Part shown: piece by piece, positions 54,595 to 63,455 of the stretch
Position numbering within the stretch: position 1 is the first letter of the stretch
Layout of the letters: each line of letters opens with the position of its first letter
Assembly: GCF_932274485.2 (NCBI RefSeq)
Contig: NC_065883.2
Span: 47,586,539-47,650,538, forward strand
Length of the DNA: 64,000 nt
Direction: 5' to 3'
Source of the DNA: Patella vulgata
Lineage: Eukaryota > Mollusca > Gastropoda > Patellidae
Notes under the pieces: generated by a model
What the model was told of the DNA's origin: nothing
The model's input: the letters and a program-made list of their open reading frames with translations, nothing else
The model's database searches: none
Made by a program: the position numbers and the translations under genes

Positions 54595-55833
54595 TACTCT
54601 TCAAAAAAATTAGGGGATATTCAGAAACAATACAAAACTGCGGAAATGCACTGCTGTTTTTATTAGAGGTAACCAGTGTATGTTAATAACAGGCCTTTAC
54701 GTCAGATTTCTACAAGCATATATTAAGTACATTTATATCTTAAATGATAAAATACATTATTCTATATAAATGGTGAGTCGCAGGGTTCCTACTATACACA
54801 GATCTAAGTACATAAATCCATCAATGGGGAATCGTTATGGAGGCAATCTGTTAATTCTTAAAAAGATATTTCCATTTATTTGTGTATAATTCTGGAGATA
54901 TCTCAATCTCCATTTTAGCATGCTCTACTAAAAAGCTTTCATACTTATTAATGTTGAGCATTTCGTTTCGTAGTTTAGCCCGATATATATAGAATTTAGT
55001 TAAAATAATTACATGATTAATGAAAATCCATTCAGTATTACTTATATAATTTGATTTGTTAGTTAGACCAAGGTGTATTATATGTGTTTTTATATTTATC
55101 TTTATATTACCACGATCTAGGATAGTATGAAGATGATTCCATATTATTTGTGAAAATGGGCAAAGGACAAAGAGATGTTCTACATTTTCTATATTAGATT
55201 CACAGAAAGTGCAGAGTGTGTTATCAACTTTTCTAATTTTGAATAATTTATCATTTGTGAATATAATCCTATGGAGATATTTGTATTCAAAACTCCTCAG
55301 TTTTGTTCTAAGACATACAGTGTTTATTATTTTGAATATATTTTCTACGTCTAAATCACTTAACAGGCCTATTGCCTACACATGAACATAAACAGTTCAT
55401 ATGGGCGGCTTATCTGACGGCCCCATTTCACTGGCAAAGAGATACACCGTCAAAAGTGAAAATGGACGTTTTTGATTTTTGTCTTAATAATGAGTAATAT
55501 TGCTCCACCAATCCTCAGACATTCAGCAATTATCGTGGCATGCTCCTAATCAACCGTCCAATCACGATTTGTGCAATCTAACCCACTCCTCTTGCAGTGC
55601 CACGGCCAATTCTTGCAGTGTTGTCGGTTGACGTCGATGAACACATCTCCCAATCAAATTAAACGTAACACACTAAAGCAAAGATACACTAAACAGTAAA
55701 TCTTATGCAAGAACCGATAGTTCTTCATCTGTGAACATATTCTCAAAGCATGTCAAGTGTCCATGACTATTTATCATATCAAAACCTGCATAGGTGTTTG
55801 GATTTCAATATCCCATACTTTTTTTGACGAGTA
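54595..55833 (-). mobile_element. Decayed Tc1 relative with TIRs, carrying a LINE fragment
   Basis: Terminal repeats at 54595-54621 (TACTCTTCAAAAAAATTAGG...) and 55807-55833 agree at 24 of 27 positions and resemble the ends of the intact Tc1 at 26622. On the minus strand about 55640-55500 encodes a recognisable C-terminal transposase remnant (TTLQELAVALQEEWVRL, like VQELAAALQQEWDNL in the intact copy), with stops. Most of the transposase is gone, and a LINE 3' fragment occupies 54850-55370. Confidence 0.82.
54850..55370 (-). mobile_element. LINE 3' end fragment (zf-RVT region)
   Basis: Minus-strand translation gives LRSFEYKYLHRIIFTNDKLF, then CTFCESNIENVEHLFVLC, the cysteine-histidine knuckle at the end of many LINE reverse transcriptases. 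At least one frameshift follows (near 55080), then EMLNINKYESFLVEHAKMEI. It has the typical 5' truncation of a LINE copy. The clade (CR1-like or other) cannot be set from this piece. Confidence 0.75.
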
Positions 55834-55913
55834 TATTTCACTGTGGATATCTGATATCGGTAAAACTGATAGGTGCCATATTGGACCATCACTATTTTTT
55901 TTTTAATACTTAC

Positions 55914-56048
55914 CTTACTGAGACAGAGATATGTGACAAATGAAAGAAGAGGGGCAGCTAAAGAAAAGATCAATAAATGCTTTCTTATTCTAGATCTCTC
56001 AAATCCTGCATGAAGCAAAAATGACACTAAACCAAATGCTGCAGGTGA
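55914..56048 (-). CDS. SLC39A9: Zinc transporter ZIP9, penultimate coding exon
   Basis: A 45-codon exon read on the minus strand between a CAG acceptor (56051-56049, after a long T/C tract) and a GTAAGT donor (55913-55908). It encodes [33 protein letters not shown] and [12 protein letters not shown]. Human ZIP9 has [15 protein letters not shown] in the same place, so this covers a transmembrane segment, a short basic loop and the next transmembrane segment. Phase 0 at both ends joins it to the exon at 8344. The preceding exon, with the conserved HAAADG metal-binding motif, was not found in the window and should lie beyond 64000. Confidence 0.93.
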
Positions 56049-56051
56049 CTG

Positions 56052-56147
56052 AAAAAAAAAAAAAAAAAAAAAGAAAGGGAAAAAAAGATCTGTTTCCAGG
56101 CAACAAAACATACACCAACAGCAGATACCTCGTCTGGGCAAAATCTT
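56052..56147 (-). repeat. Decayed Helentron-like terminus next to the ZIP9 acceptor
   Basis: CCAGGCAACAAAACATACAC through CCAACAGCAGATACCTCGTC resembles the GATAGGTTGCC... terminus of elements A-F. It directly follows the A-run (56052-56089) that serves on the minus strand as the polypyrimidine tract of the exon. Confidence 0.6.
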
Positions 56148-56547
56148 TTCACGGTATAATATCGTTAATGAAATTCTGTAGACTTATGGGCGGTACAACA
56201 TTGCTTTTTATGATTTATCTCCAATATTTCACCCTGTGGTATTATTTGAACCAATAGCTGTCTGGACATACAATGTCTGACGTAAATAACTGTTTAATCA
56301 GCTTCTCACACTGTAACTGAAGCCGCTATCTTGCTAATAACACGATTTTATAACAAATGGAAATAATTCATTTTTGTAAGCTTGACAACCATAGCAGGAT
56401 TAAGAGGCGTGTACAGGTACATTAATAGTTGTGTCTTTACTGCACGCTAAAGCAATTCTATGTAAAGTCAACTTCAATGTTCAACTGTACCAAATTGTTC
56501 AGTCCCTCCTACGTCATATAGTTGATTTTGTCATATAGTTGAATTTA
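56148..56547. other. Unrecognised intron sequence
   Basis: No repeat partner in the window apart from a TCATATAGTTGA motif repeated at 56513 and 56531. No ORF or RNA gene seen. Confidence 0.35.
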
Positions 56548-56831
56548 TTCAGAAAGTTATAATTCGATATGTACGAAAATAGAAAGGAACCAAGATATTT
56601 GGGTTATAAACATGCATTTCAAGTTTCATCAAAATCAGATAAAAATTGTGACCTCCAGAGGGTCCACAACCCTGATACATTTGCGAACGAGGGGCGGCCA
56701 TTTTGTCCGTCAGTTTCAGTCTCATTTTTACAAAATTCGAACTCAACCATCCTTAGAGTGAAACGGTGCTATGTTCAAACGGTTTTTTAAATCGGATAAA
56801 AATTGTGACCTCTATGGGGTCCACAAGCTAA
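56548..56831 (-). mobile_element. Helentron-like element E1, left part (333-bp-unit type)
   Basis: One diverged unit lacking the left terminus. It stops at TCCACAAGCTA, where element E2 enters, and continues at 58608 with CGCGATTTTT. Confidence 0.72.
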
Positions 56832-58607
56832 CCAGCAGCTGCCAGGCAGGATACGCCCACATTTTCGAGAGATGGATAGAGAACAAGCTAACAAGAAAGT
56901 GATTTTTCCTACAATCATGGGCCATAATTCAGGAAATTACAATTCGATATGCGTGAATATTGAAAGGAACCGAGATCTTTGGGTTATAAACTTACATTTC
57001 AAGTTTCAACAAAATCAGATAAAAATTGTGACCTCTATAGTGTCCACAACCTTGATATACCATACTTTTACACTATTTGAAAACGAACGGCGGCCATTTT
57101 GTCTGTCAATTTTGGGCCGATTTTCACGAAATTCGAACTCAGTCGTCTTTAGGGTGTAATGGTGATATAATAATACGTTTTTTTAAATCGGATAAAAATT
57201 ATAACCTCTGTAGGGTCCACAAGCTAAAAACGCGATTTTTCGTACAATCAGGGGCCATAATTCAGGAAGTTACGGTCCGGTATGCGCGAATATCGAAAGG
57301 AACCGAAATCTTTGGGTTATAAACTTACATTTCAAGTTTCAACAAAATCGGATAAAAATTGTGACCTCTATAGTGTCCACAACCTTGATATACCATATTT
57401 TTACGCTATTTGAGAACAAACGGCGGCCATTTTGTCTGTCAATTTTGGGCCGATTTTCACGAAATTCAAACTCAGTCGTCCTTAGGGTGTAACGGTGATA
57501 TAATAATACGTTTTTTTTAAATCGGATAAAAATTATGACCTCTATAGGGTCCACAAGCTAAAAACGTGATTTTTCGTACAATCAGGGGCCATAATTCAGG
57601 AAGTTAAAGTCCGATATGCACGAATATCGAAAGGAACCAAGATCTTTGGGTTATAAACTTACATTTCAAGTTTAAACAAAATCGGACAAAAATTGTGACC
57701 TCTATAGTGTCCACAACCTTGATATACCATACTTTTACACTATTTGAGAGCTAACGGCGGCCATTTTGTCTGTCAATTTTGGGCCGATTTTCACGAAATT
57801 CGAACTCAGCCATCCTTAGGGTGTAACGGTGATATAATAATACGTTTTTTTAAATCGGATAAAAATCATGACCTCTATAGGGTCCACAAGCTAAAAACGC
57901 GATTTTTGGTACAATCAGGGGCCATAAATCAAGGAGTTACGGTCCAATATGCTCGAATATCGAAAGGAACCAAGATCTTTGGGTTATAAATTTACATTTC
58001 AAGTTTCAACAAAATCGGATAAAAATTGTGACCTCTATAGTGTCCACAACCTTGATATACCATACTTTTACGCTATTTGAGAACGAATGGCGGCCAGTTT
58101 GTCTGTCAATTTGGGCCGATTTTCACGAAATTCGAATTCAGCCATCCTTAGGGTGTAACGGTGATATAATAATACGTTTTTTTAAATTGGATAAAAATTA
58201 TGACCTCTATAGGGTCCACAAGCTAAAAATGTGATTTTTGGTACAATCAGGGGCCATAATTCAGGAAGTTACGGTCCGATATGCGCGAATATCGAAAGGA
58301 ACCGAGATCTTTGTATTATCAACTTAGATTTCAAGTTTCAACAAAATCGGATAAAAATTGTGACCTCTATAGTGTTCACAAGCTAAAAACGTGATTTTTC
58401 GTACAGACAGGGGCCATAATCCATGAAGTTTCGATCCGATACATGCCAATATCGAAAGGAACCAAGATCTTTTGGAGATAAACCTATATTTCAAGTTTCG
58501 TCAAAATCGGATAAGAATTGTGACCTGTAGAGTGTCCACAAACAAATTGTGGACAGACGGACAGGGGCGACGACAATATACGTCCACATGAAAATGTGGG
58601 CGTATAA
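56832..58607 (-). mobile_element. Helentron-like element E2 with four 333-bp units, nested in E1
   Basis: Left end CAGCTGCCAGGCAGGATACG with CCCACATTTTCGAGAGATGG. The core units are spaced 333, 334 and 333 bp (CCACAACCTTGATATACC at 57044, 57377, 57711 and 58044). The right end palindrome is CCACATGAAAATGTGG inside TATACG and CGTATA. It inserted into the CTAAAAACG run present in units of its own family. The left-end stem is CTGCC-A-GGCAG, compared with GTTGCC-A-GGCAAC in elements A, C and F. Confidence 0.8.
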
Positions 58608-58830
58608 AAACGCGATTTTTCATACAATCAGGGGCCGTAATTCAGGAAGTTAGGGTCCGATATGCGCGAATATCGAAATGAACCGAGATCTGTGGGTTAT
58701 AAATATGCATTTCAAGTTTCTTCAAAATCAGATGAAAATTGTGACCTCCAGAGAGTCCACAACCCTGATACACAATATTTTGACACTATTTGCGAACGAG
58801 GGGCGGCCATGAAAATGTAGGCGTATAAAA
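58608..58830 (-). mobile_element. Helentron-like element E1, right part
   Basis: Resumes in the unit cut by E2, then jumps from GGGGCGGCC to the last half of the terminal palindrome, ATGAAAATGTAGGCGTATAA, so the end is internally deleted. Confidence 0.7.
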
Positions 58831-59383
58831 ATAATTCATTTCATTTCTTCACAAAATGGGATGGGTTATATGTAACAGGCATTGCCTGAGAAGAGCGAAG
58901 CTGATGTGATTATTGTCAAATATAAAACCTTCATAAATAAGTTTCTCAAGTGATACAAAGAATTTTAAATAATAGATTTTAAGTTAGACCTAAATTGTAT
59001 GATTAATTTAGTTTGAACAAAAAAGTGTGAGAATTATTTTTATTGACGTCAAAAAAATATGACGTCATTGATTAGACGTGTAAAAGAAATATTTCTATGA
59101 GACGCGTAATCTCGCCTGGGCGATATTTCGGAGATTGGCCTGCGCATTGCCAACTTTCTTCGAACATTGACAAATTGGAGAATCCGTTTCCGGTCTGAAT
59201 TTTTTTATTAATCAACAGTCTGTGGGTGACAGTTTTAGTTACCCTCCTGTCTTATGGGAAAAGAGCTTTGCTCAAGCACCACGCTTCACGTGATGCTGGA
59301 GAGCTTCGCTTTATATTATGGAATATATAACAAAGGTATTTATGCAGGTACTAAATGACGTGTTTACAGAATTTTTTAGGCAG
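58831..59383. other. Unique-looking sequence with paired TGACGTCA sites
   Basis: Two CRE-like palindromes at about 59045 and 59061 (TTGACGTCA and TGACGTCATT, 10 bases apart), and a small hairpin GGGTGAC-AGTTTTA-GTTACCC at about 59224-59244. No gene is attached to it that I can support. Confidence 0.3.
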
Positions 59384-59793
59384 TGGATATTTAACCGTAT
59401 ACAGCAAAGTATCTACTTCCGCTATTTTACCGTACATCGTTTCTGATTGGCTAATTTGTATGATGATGTCATACCTTATTCAAAATGGCGGAAAGTACAG
59501 ATGTTCTGAAAATAGGAGATAAATTTGAACCCTAACCCTAACCCATTTTTCTAATCCATCAAAATGGGAAATTAAATTAAAATAATTACAATAGTGTGTT
59601 CTTAATTTATTTTCAAATTTTGGGATTAATACTGATTTTTAAGATAGCCGTATACGGTTAAATTCATCTCATGTACAGTCAAATAATCCAGGAACTGACA
59701 CTTGATGACATCACTATATTCCAGCCAATCAGAAACAATGTACGGTAAAATAGCGGAAGTAGAAACTTTGCCGGATACGGTTAAATATCCACT
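59384..59793. repeat. Inverted-repeat element with about 90-bp arms
   Basis: Left arm 59384-59474 (AGTGGATATTTAACCGTATA...) and right arm 59703-59793 are inverse copies at high identity. The spacer of about 230 bp contains two and a half CCCTAA units (59529-59545) and a further partial copy of the arm tip (CCGTATACGGTTAAA at 59648). It fits a foldback-type MITE; no clear target duplication was found. Confidence 0.72.
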
Positions 59794-59845
59794 CCGAATT
59801 TATTACAGAGATTTGCAGCATGGAATTATCGATCGACAACAGCGA

Positions 59846-60174
59846 TGTTCTTTTGTTCGATCCCTGCATTGGCCGAGAAAGTTCATCTGGATTTTGCGAC
59901 GTGGTTTCTCCTTGTCAGTGGTGCAGAACTGAGGGCCTAACAAGGACAGCTGTCTAGTCCTTCGGATGAGACGAAAAACTGGTCCTGTGTATACATTGGA
60001 ATGCACGTAAAAGATCCCTTGGCAGTTGGAATTCGATATAAGAGTAGGCGATAGTGCCGCTGCCCATGCAAAATTTCCCTCATAGCACCCTGTATGGTGT
60101 ATGCCCGTCTTCATTAGACCAGTATAGGAGCAGAACAGAAGGACGTTAAACCCCATTTCATTTCATTTCATTTT
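59846..60174 (+). mobile_element. tRNA-derived SINE, head truncated
   Basis: Begins at the B-box region TTGTTCGATCCCTGCATTGG, then the standard body and a GTTAAACCCCATTTCATTTC tail. The A box is missing. Confidence 0.85.
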
Positions 60175-60182
60175 CTTTTTAG

Positions 60183-60242
60183 GCTAATATGAGTAATATG
60201 TCTGTCAAATTTACTGATGGTCCGACGTATCATCGATGCATT
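60183..60242 (+). other. Exon-like open stretch, no gene recognised
   Basis: A TTTTCTTTTTAG acceptor-like tract next to the SINE tail, then about 60 bases open in one frame (MSNMSVKFTDGPTYHRCI), then GTAAGTAT. It has the form of a plus-strand internal exon, but no partner exon or known protein supports it. Confidence 0.15.
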
Positions 60243-60373
60243 GTAAGTATCTATGTTAGCTCCCCATGCATCAACGAGTAAAATATTATTTGATTGATAT
60301 TAGCACAGACGAGTGAATGGCTGTTTCGTCAACAAATGACATGGTTGTGATTATTGAATGTTCAAAAGACGAA

Positions 60374-60714
60374 ATGAAATGAAATGGGGTTTAACGTCCT
60401 ACTGTTCTGCTCCGAACTGGGCTAATGAGGGAATTTTGCCTGAACAGCGGCACTACAGCCTACACTTATATCAAATTCCAACTGTCAAGGGATCTTTTAT
60501 ATGCACGCCAATGTGTACACGGGACCTCGGTTTTTAGTTCCATCCGAACGACTAGACATCTATCTGTCCTTCTCGGGCCCTCCGTCCTGCATCACTGACA
60601 AGTGAGAACCACGCCGGAAAATCTGGGTGAACTTTCTCGGCCAATGCAGGTATCGAACACCCGACCTCCAGGCTAGCGAGCCAACATCTTACCCACTTAG
60701 CCACTGTGATCCCT
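60374..60714 (-). mobile_element. tRNA-derived SINE, full length, with 13-bp target duplication
   Basis: On the minus strand: tRNA-like head (GTGGCTAAGTGGG A-box region near 60690-60703, GGTGTTCGATACC B-box region near 60650-60662), body, and ATTTC-repeat tail. It is flanked by perfect TTCAAAAGACGAA repeats (60361-60373 and 60715-60727), showing target-primed insertion by LINE machinery and a fairly young age. Confidence 0.93.
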
Positions 60715-60838
60715 TTCAAAAGACGAATCAACACAGAAATGTCATTGAAATTATTCCAATAGGTCTATTACATTTCTTACAGATAACCATATGTCATGAG
60801 AGAGTATAAAGAGCAATATTTATAACAATAATTTTGAA

Positions 60839-61090
60839 CTAGATCTGCTACTGTCCCATGCAGATATGAAAGCTTTCATATTCATCGTCACGTGTCATGG
60901 ATTATATCTTAAAAGAAAAAAGAACAAGAAAAAATAATTATCAAAATCGGTCAAAAACTTGCAGAGTTACAAGTCTAAATATAATGAGAAACATTGCTCC
61001 TGGGCAAAATATAATCTGAAAACTAAAGGGAAATTACTGAAACTTGTATTGCTGTAATCAAATAACTTCCCATTCCAGAAGTTTCAGAAA
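60839..61090 (-). mobile_element. Helitron-like family 3, 3' end, inverted copy
   Basis: On the minus strand it ends ATATGAAAGCTTTCATAT, CTGCATGGGACAGTAGCAG, ATCTAG (CTAG at 60842-60839) followed by T. It is the inverse of 34730-34948, interrupted by element A2 at a GAAA run. Confidence 0.78.
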
Positions 61091-62085
61091 GATAGGTTGC
61101 CAGCTAAATCGTCCGAGCAGTCGACAAGGGTTGTCACATATTTATTCTTTTGTAGGTAATTAGGGGAATTTAATAGACGATTTCATACAGATGACATTAT
61201 AATTTTCGTTGTTTGAAGGTTCACAAGGTTCTAAAAACTAAAACAAGGGCATAACTCTGAAAGTAATTTACAGAAATTGTTCAAATTCGACAGGCTTTTT
61301 TTGTTTTACTAATTCAAATAATGCATATAAATTTCATACAGATCGGATGATAACTTTTGTTGTTCCAAAGTTTAACAAAGTAAATCAAGGGTCATAACTC
61401 TAGACGTAATTGACGTAAATTGCTGACATTCAATAGGCTTGTTCGTCTTCATTTCACTAATTTAGGTGATAACTGAAACTCAATAGGCGTGTTCTTTTTA
61501 CTAATTTAAATGATACATATAAATTTCATACAGATCGGATAGTAACTTTTGTCGTTAGAGCATTTACAAAGTGAAACAAGGGCCATAACTCACAGCGTAA
61601 TAAACGGAAATTGCTGAAATTCAATAGGCTTCTTCATTTCACTACTTTAAATGATGCATATCAATTTCATACAGATCGGTTGATAACTTTTGTCATTAGA
61701 GCGTTCACAAGATTCAACAAAGTGAAGCAAGGGCCATAACTCTAGATGTAATTAACGGAAATTGCTGAAATTCAATAGGATTCTTTGTTTTCCTAATTTA
61801 AATGATGCATATAAATTTCATACAGATCGGTTGATAACTTTTGTCGCTAGTGCGTTCACAAGGTGCAAAAAAGTGAAACAAGGGCCATAACTCCAGAAGA
61901 AATTAACAAAAGTTATTGAAATTAAATAGGCTTCTTCATCTCACTAATGCAAACAACATATATCAATTTCAAAACAATCGGTTGATAAATGTAGTCTGTG
62001 GAGTGTTCACAAGAAATTGTGGACGATGGACCGGCGAACGGGGGCGAGGGCAATATACGACCACATTTCCATGTGGGCGTATAAA
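61091..62085 (-). mobile_element. Helentron-like element A2
   Basis: Same subfamily as the element at 4654-5526, with the outer part of the left end deleted after GATAGGTTGCCAG. About six core units follow and an intact right palindrome (TATACGACCACATTTCCATG...). The empty site is the inverted family 3 sequence at 34668-34700 (TTTTTAAACGGCTTGATCCA). Confidence 0.8.
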
Positions 62086-62870
62086 AATGAATCAAGCCGT
62101 TTAAAAACGGAACCGGGCAGAAAATAAAATGAAAATGCCAGAAAAGAACTCAAAATTAAGGAAATAAATTGTCCTGTAACAACTTTGTCAAAGGCGAAAT
62201 TCAAAATTTTGAAATTTTCAAACACCCAAAATTCGACCCTGATCCTGGCTATCCTGAAATGTATTAATTTCAGAAATAGGAGACACATTGAACATACTAC
62301 AGCCTGTTGTGTTTATTTTCACGTCCGTTGAAGTGGATTTTTCCCTGTTTTTCATATTCAATTCAAAATGGTGACCATCAGTTGACCGAAATCAAAAATC
62401 TGCTCTGAACGTTTTTTAGGCATTCCTTCAAGGATTCAGAAAATGTAACTCCCATGTCTGTAAGTAAAATATCGAAAAAGCCTTAGGGATTTTTCACATT
62501 TCAAGATGGTGGCACTTCCGGTTCAATCGATAGGCTTCAGATTTTGTGTACAGATCAGTAATGTCTTAGCTAGTACAGAAAAAAAATTTTCAAGGCAATC
62601 AAACTTATATTTTGTCGATTTTTTTGAAAACTTTGATCCTTATTTTCTCCAAGGGGAGATAACTTAGAAAATTTCAAATTACATCGATGAAGTTGGATCA
62701 ACCAGATCTACCAACATTCCTAATTTCATGAAAAACGTACTAATATTCAAGAAGTTGTCATGTTCGTTTTATTTGAATTTCGAAAATCGGAAATAGCAGA
62801 TTTGAAGTAAATGTTTTAAGGTACTCAAAGCAAAAAGAATAAGTAAAATAAATCAAAAGGCCAACATCTG
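62086..62870 (-). mobile_element. Helitron-like family 3, body, inverted copy
   Basis: Inverse of about 32130-32640 and 34260-34680: GGTGGCACTTCCGGTTCAAT, AAGGGGAGATAACTTAGAAA and related blocks. It is truncated on its 5' side near 62870. Confidence 0.68.
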
Positions 62871-63202
62871 TTTGTGTGCACTAACTTGCAAAGGTTATTG
62901 TAAGTGGATGGGAAATCTTCCTTTGTTCTTTTTGTTGAATAAGCAGATTGTTTGTTGATGTGACCTCATGACCTGTGACGTTTAGATAACGTCATATGGA
63001 TATCATGGCTATTCACTGTGTCAGAGTTACTTCTCTGCAGGCAGGGTGAGTCTGTCGTTCAGATTGTAACTAGACATGTTCAATGTTATTGCACACTTTT
63101 GCTGGTTTACACTAGTTTTAGTAGAAATCATATAGAGAAGTGGGGTGGGTTTTCTGTGCAATAACAATAAGCATGTTGAGCAGTTGTCAATGTTACAAGT
63201 CA
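62871..63202. other. Unrecognised unique-looking sequence
   Basis: No repeat partner in the window, no convincing exon. Nothing further seen. Confidence 0.35.
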
Positions 63203-63292
63203 TTTATAGCACGCTTCATTCGTTAACAGGTTTAATCTCTCAGCCTTCGGCCTCTGCTTAAACCTGTTAACTCATGAAAGCCATGCTATAAA
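63203..63292. repeat. Hairpin with about 33-bp arms and a GC-rich loop
   Basis: Arms around GTTAACAGGTTTAA on the left (63203-63235) and its inverse on the right (63258-63292), with small indels. The loop contains AGCC-TTC-GGCCT. The layout resembles the hairpin at 10342-10456. Confidence 0.78.
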
Positions 63293-63333
63293 TATAACTT
63301 ATTTATTTATATTTTTACAGACTTTTTTTTTGC

Positions 63334-63455
63334 CACAGGCACTTGAAGGGATTAAAATAAAACTTCTTACTACTGTTTGACTAGTATTACTAATATCAGT
63401 AATACTAGTCAAACAGTAGTAAGAAGTTTTATTTTAATCCCTTCAAGTGCCTGTG
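63334..63455. repeat. Perfect hairpin, 58-bp arms, 6-base loop
   Basis: Left arm 63334-63391 starts CACAGGCACTTGAAGGGATT; right arm 63398-63455 is its exact inverse; the loop is AATATC. Similar T-run plus GCC sequences flank both sides, a possible target duplication of about 10 bp. The absence of any arm mismatch points to recent origin, ongoing correction or function as a foldback RNA. Confidence 0.9.

Larger units (their letters stand above)
8345..55913 (-). other. SLC39A9: ZIP9 last intron (about 47.6 kb, filled with mobile elements)
   Basis: Minus-strand intron inferred from the donor GTAAGT at 55913-55908 and the acceptor CAG at 8347-8345. Both flanking exons are in phase 0 and adjacent in the ZIP9 protein. 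It contains most of the repeats listed here, an apparently intact Tc1 transposon and an unidentified coding remnant. An assembly join cannot be excluded from sequence alone. Confidence 0.8.

Noticed and set aside
59485-59536. Possible start of a gene (MAESTDVLKIGDKFE)
   Set aside because: It runs into a stop in the CCCTAA units, lies inside an inverted-repeat element and has no usable donor site.
60690-60714. tRNA gene
   Set aside because: A and B boxes are present, but the acceptor stem does not close and the sequence is followed by a SINE body and tail; likewise at 9464-9527 and 13937-14004.
60552-60809. 60-codon ORFs on both strands
   Set aside because: They fall within, or run out of, the full-length SINE with its 13-bp target duplication.
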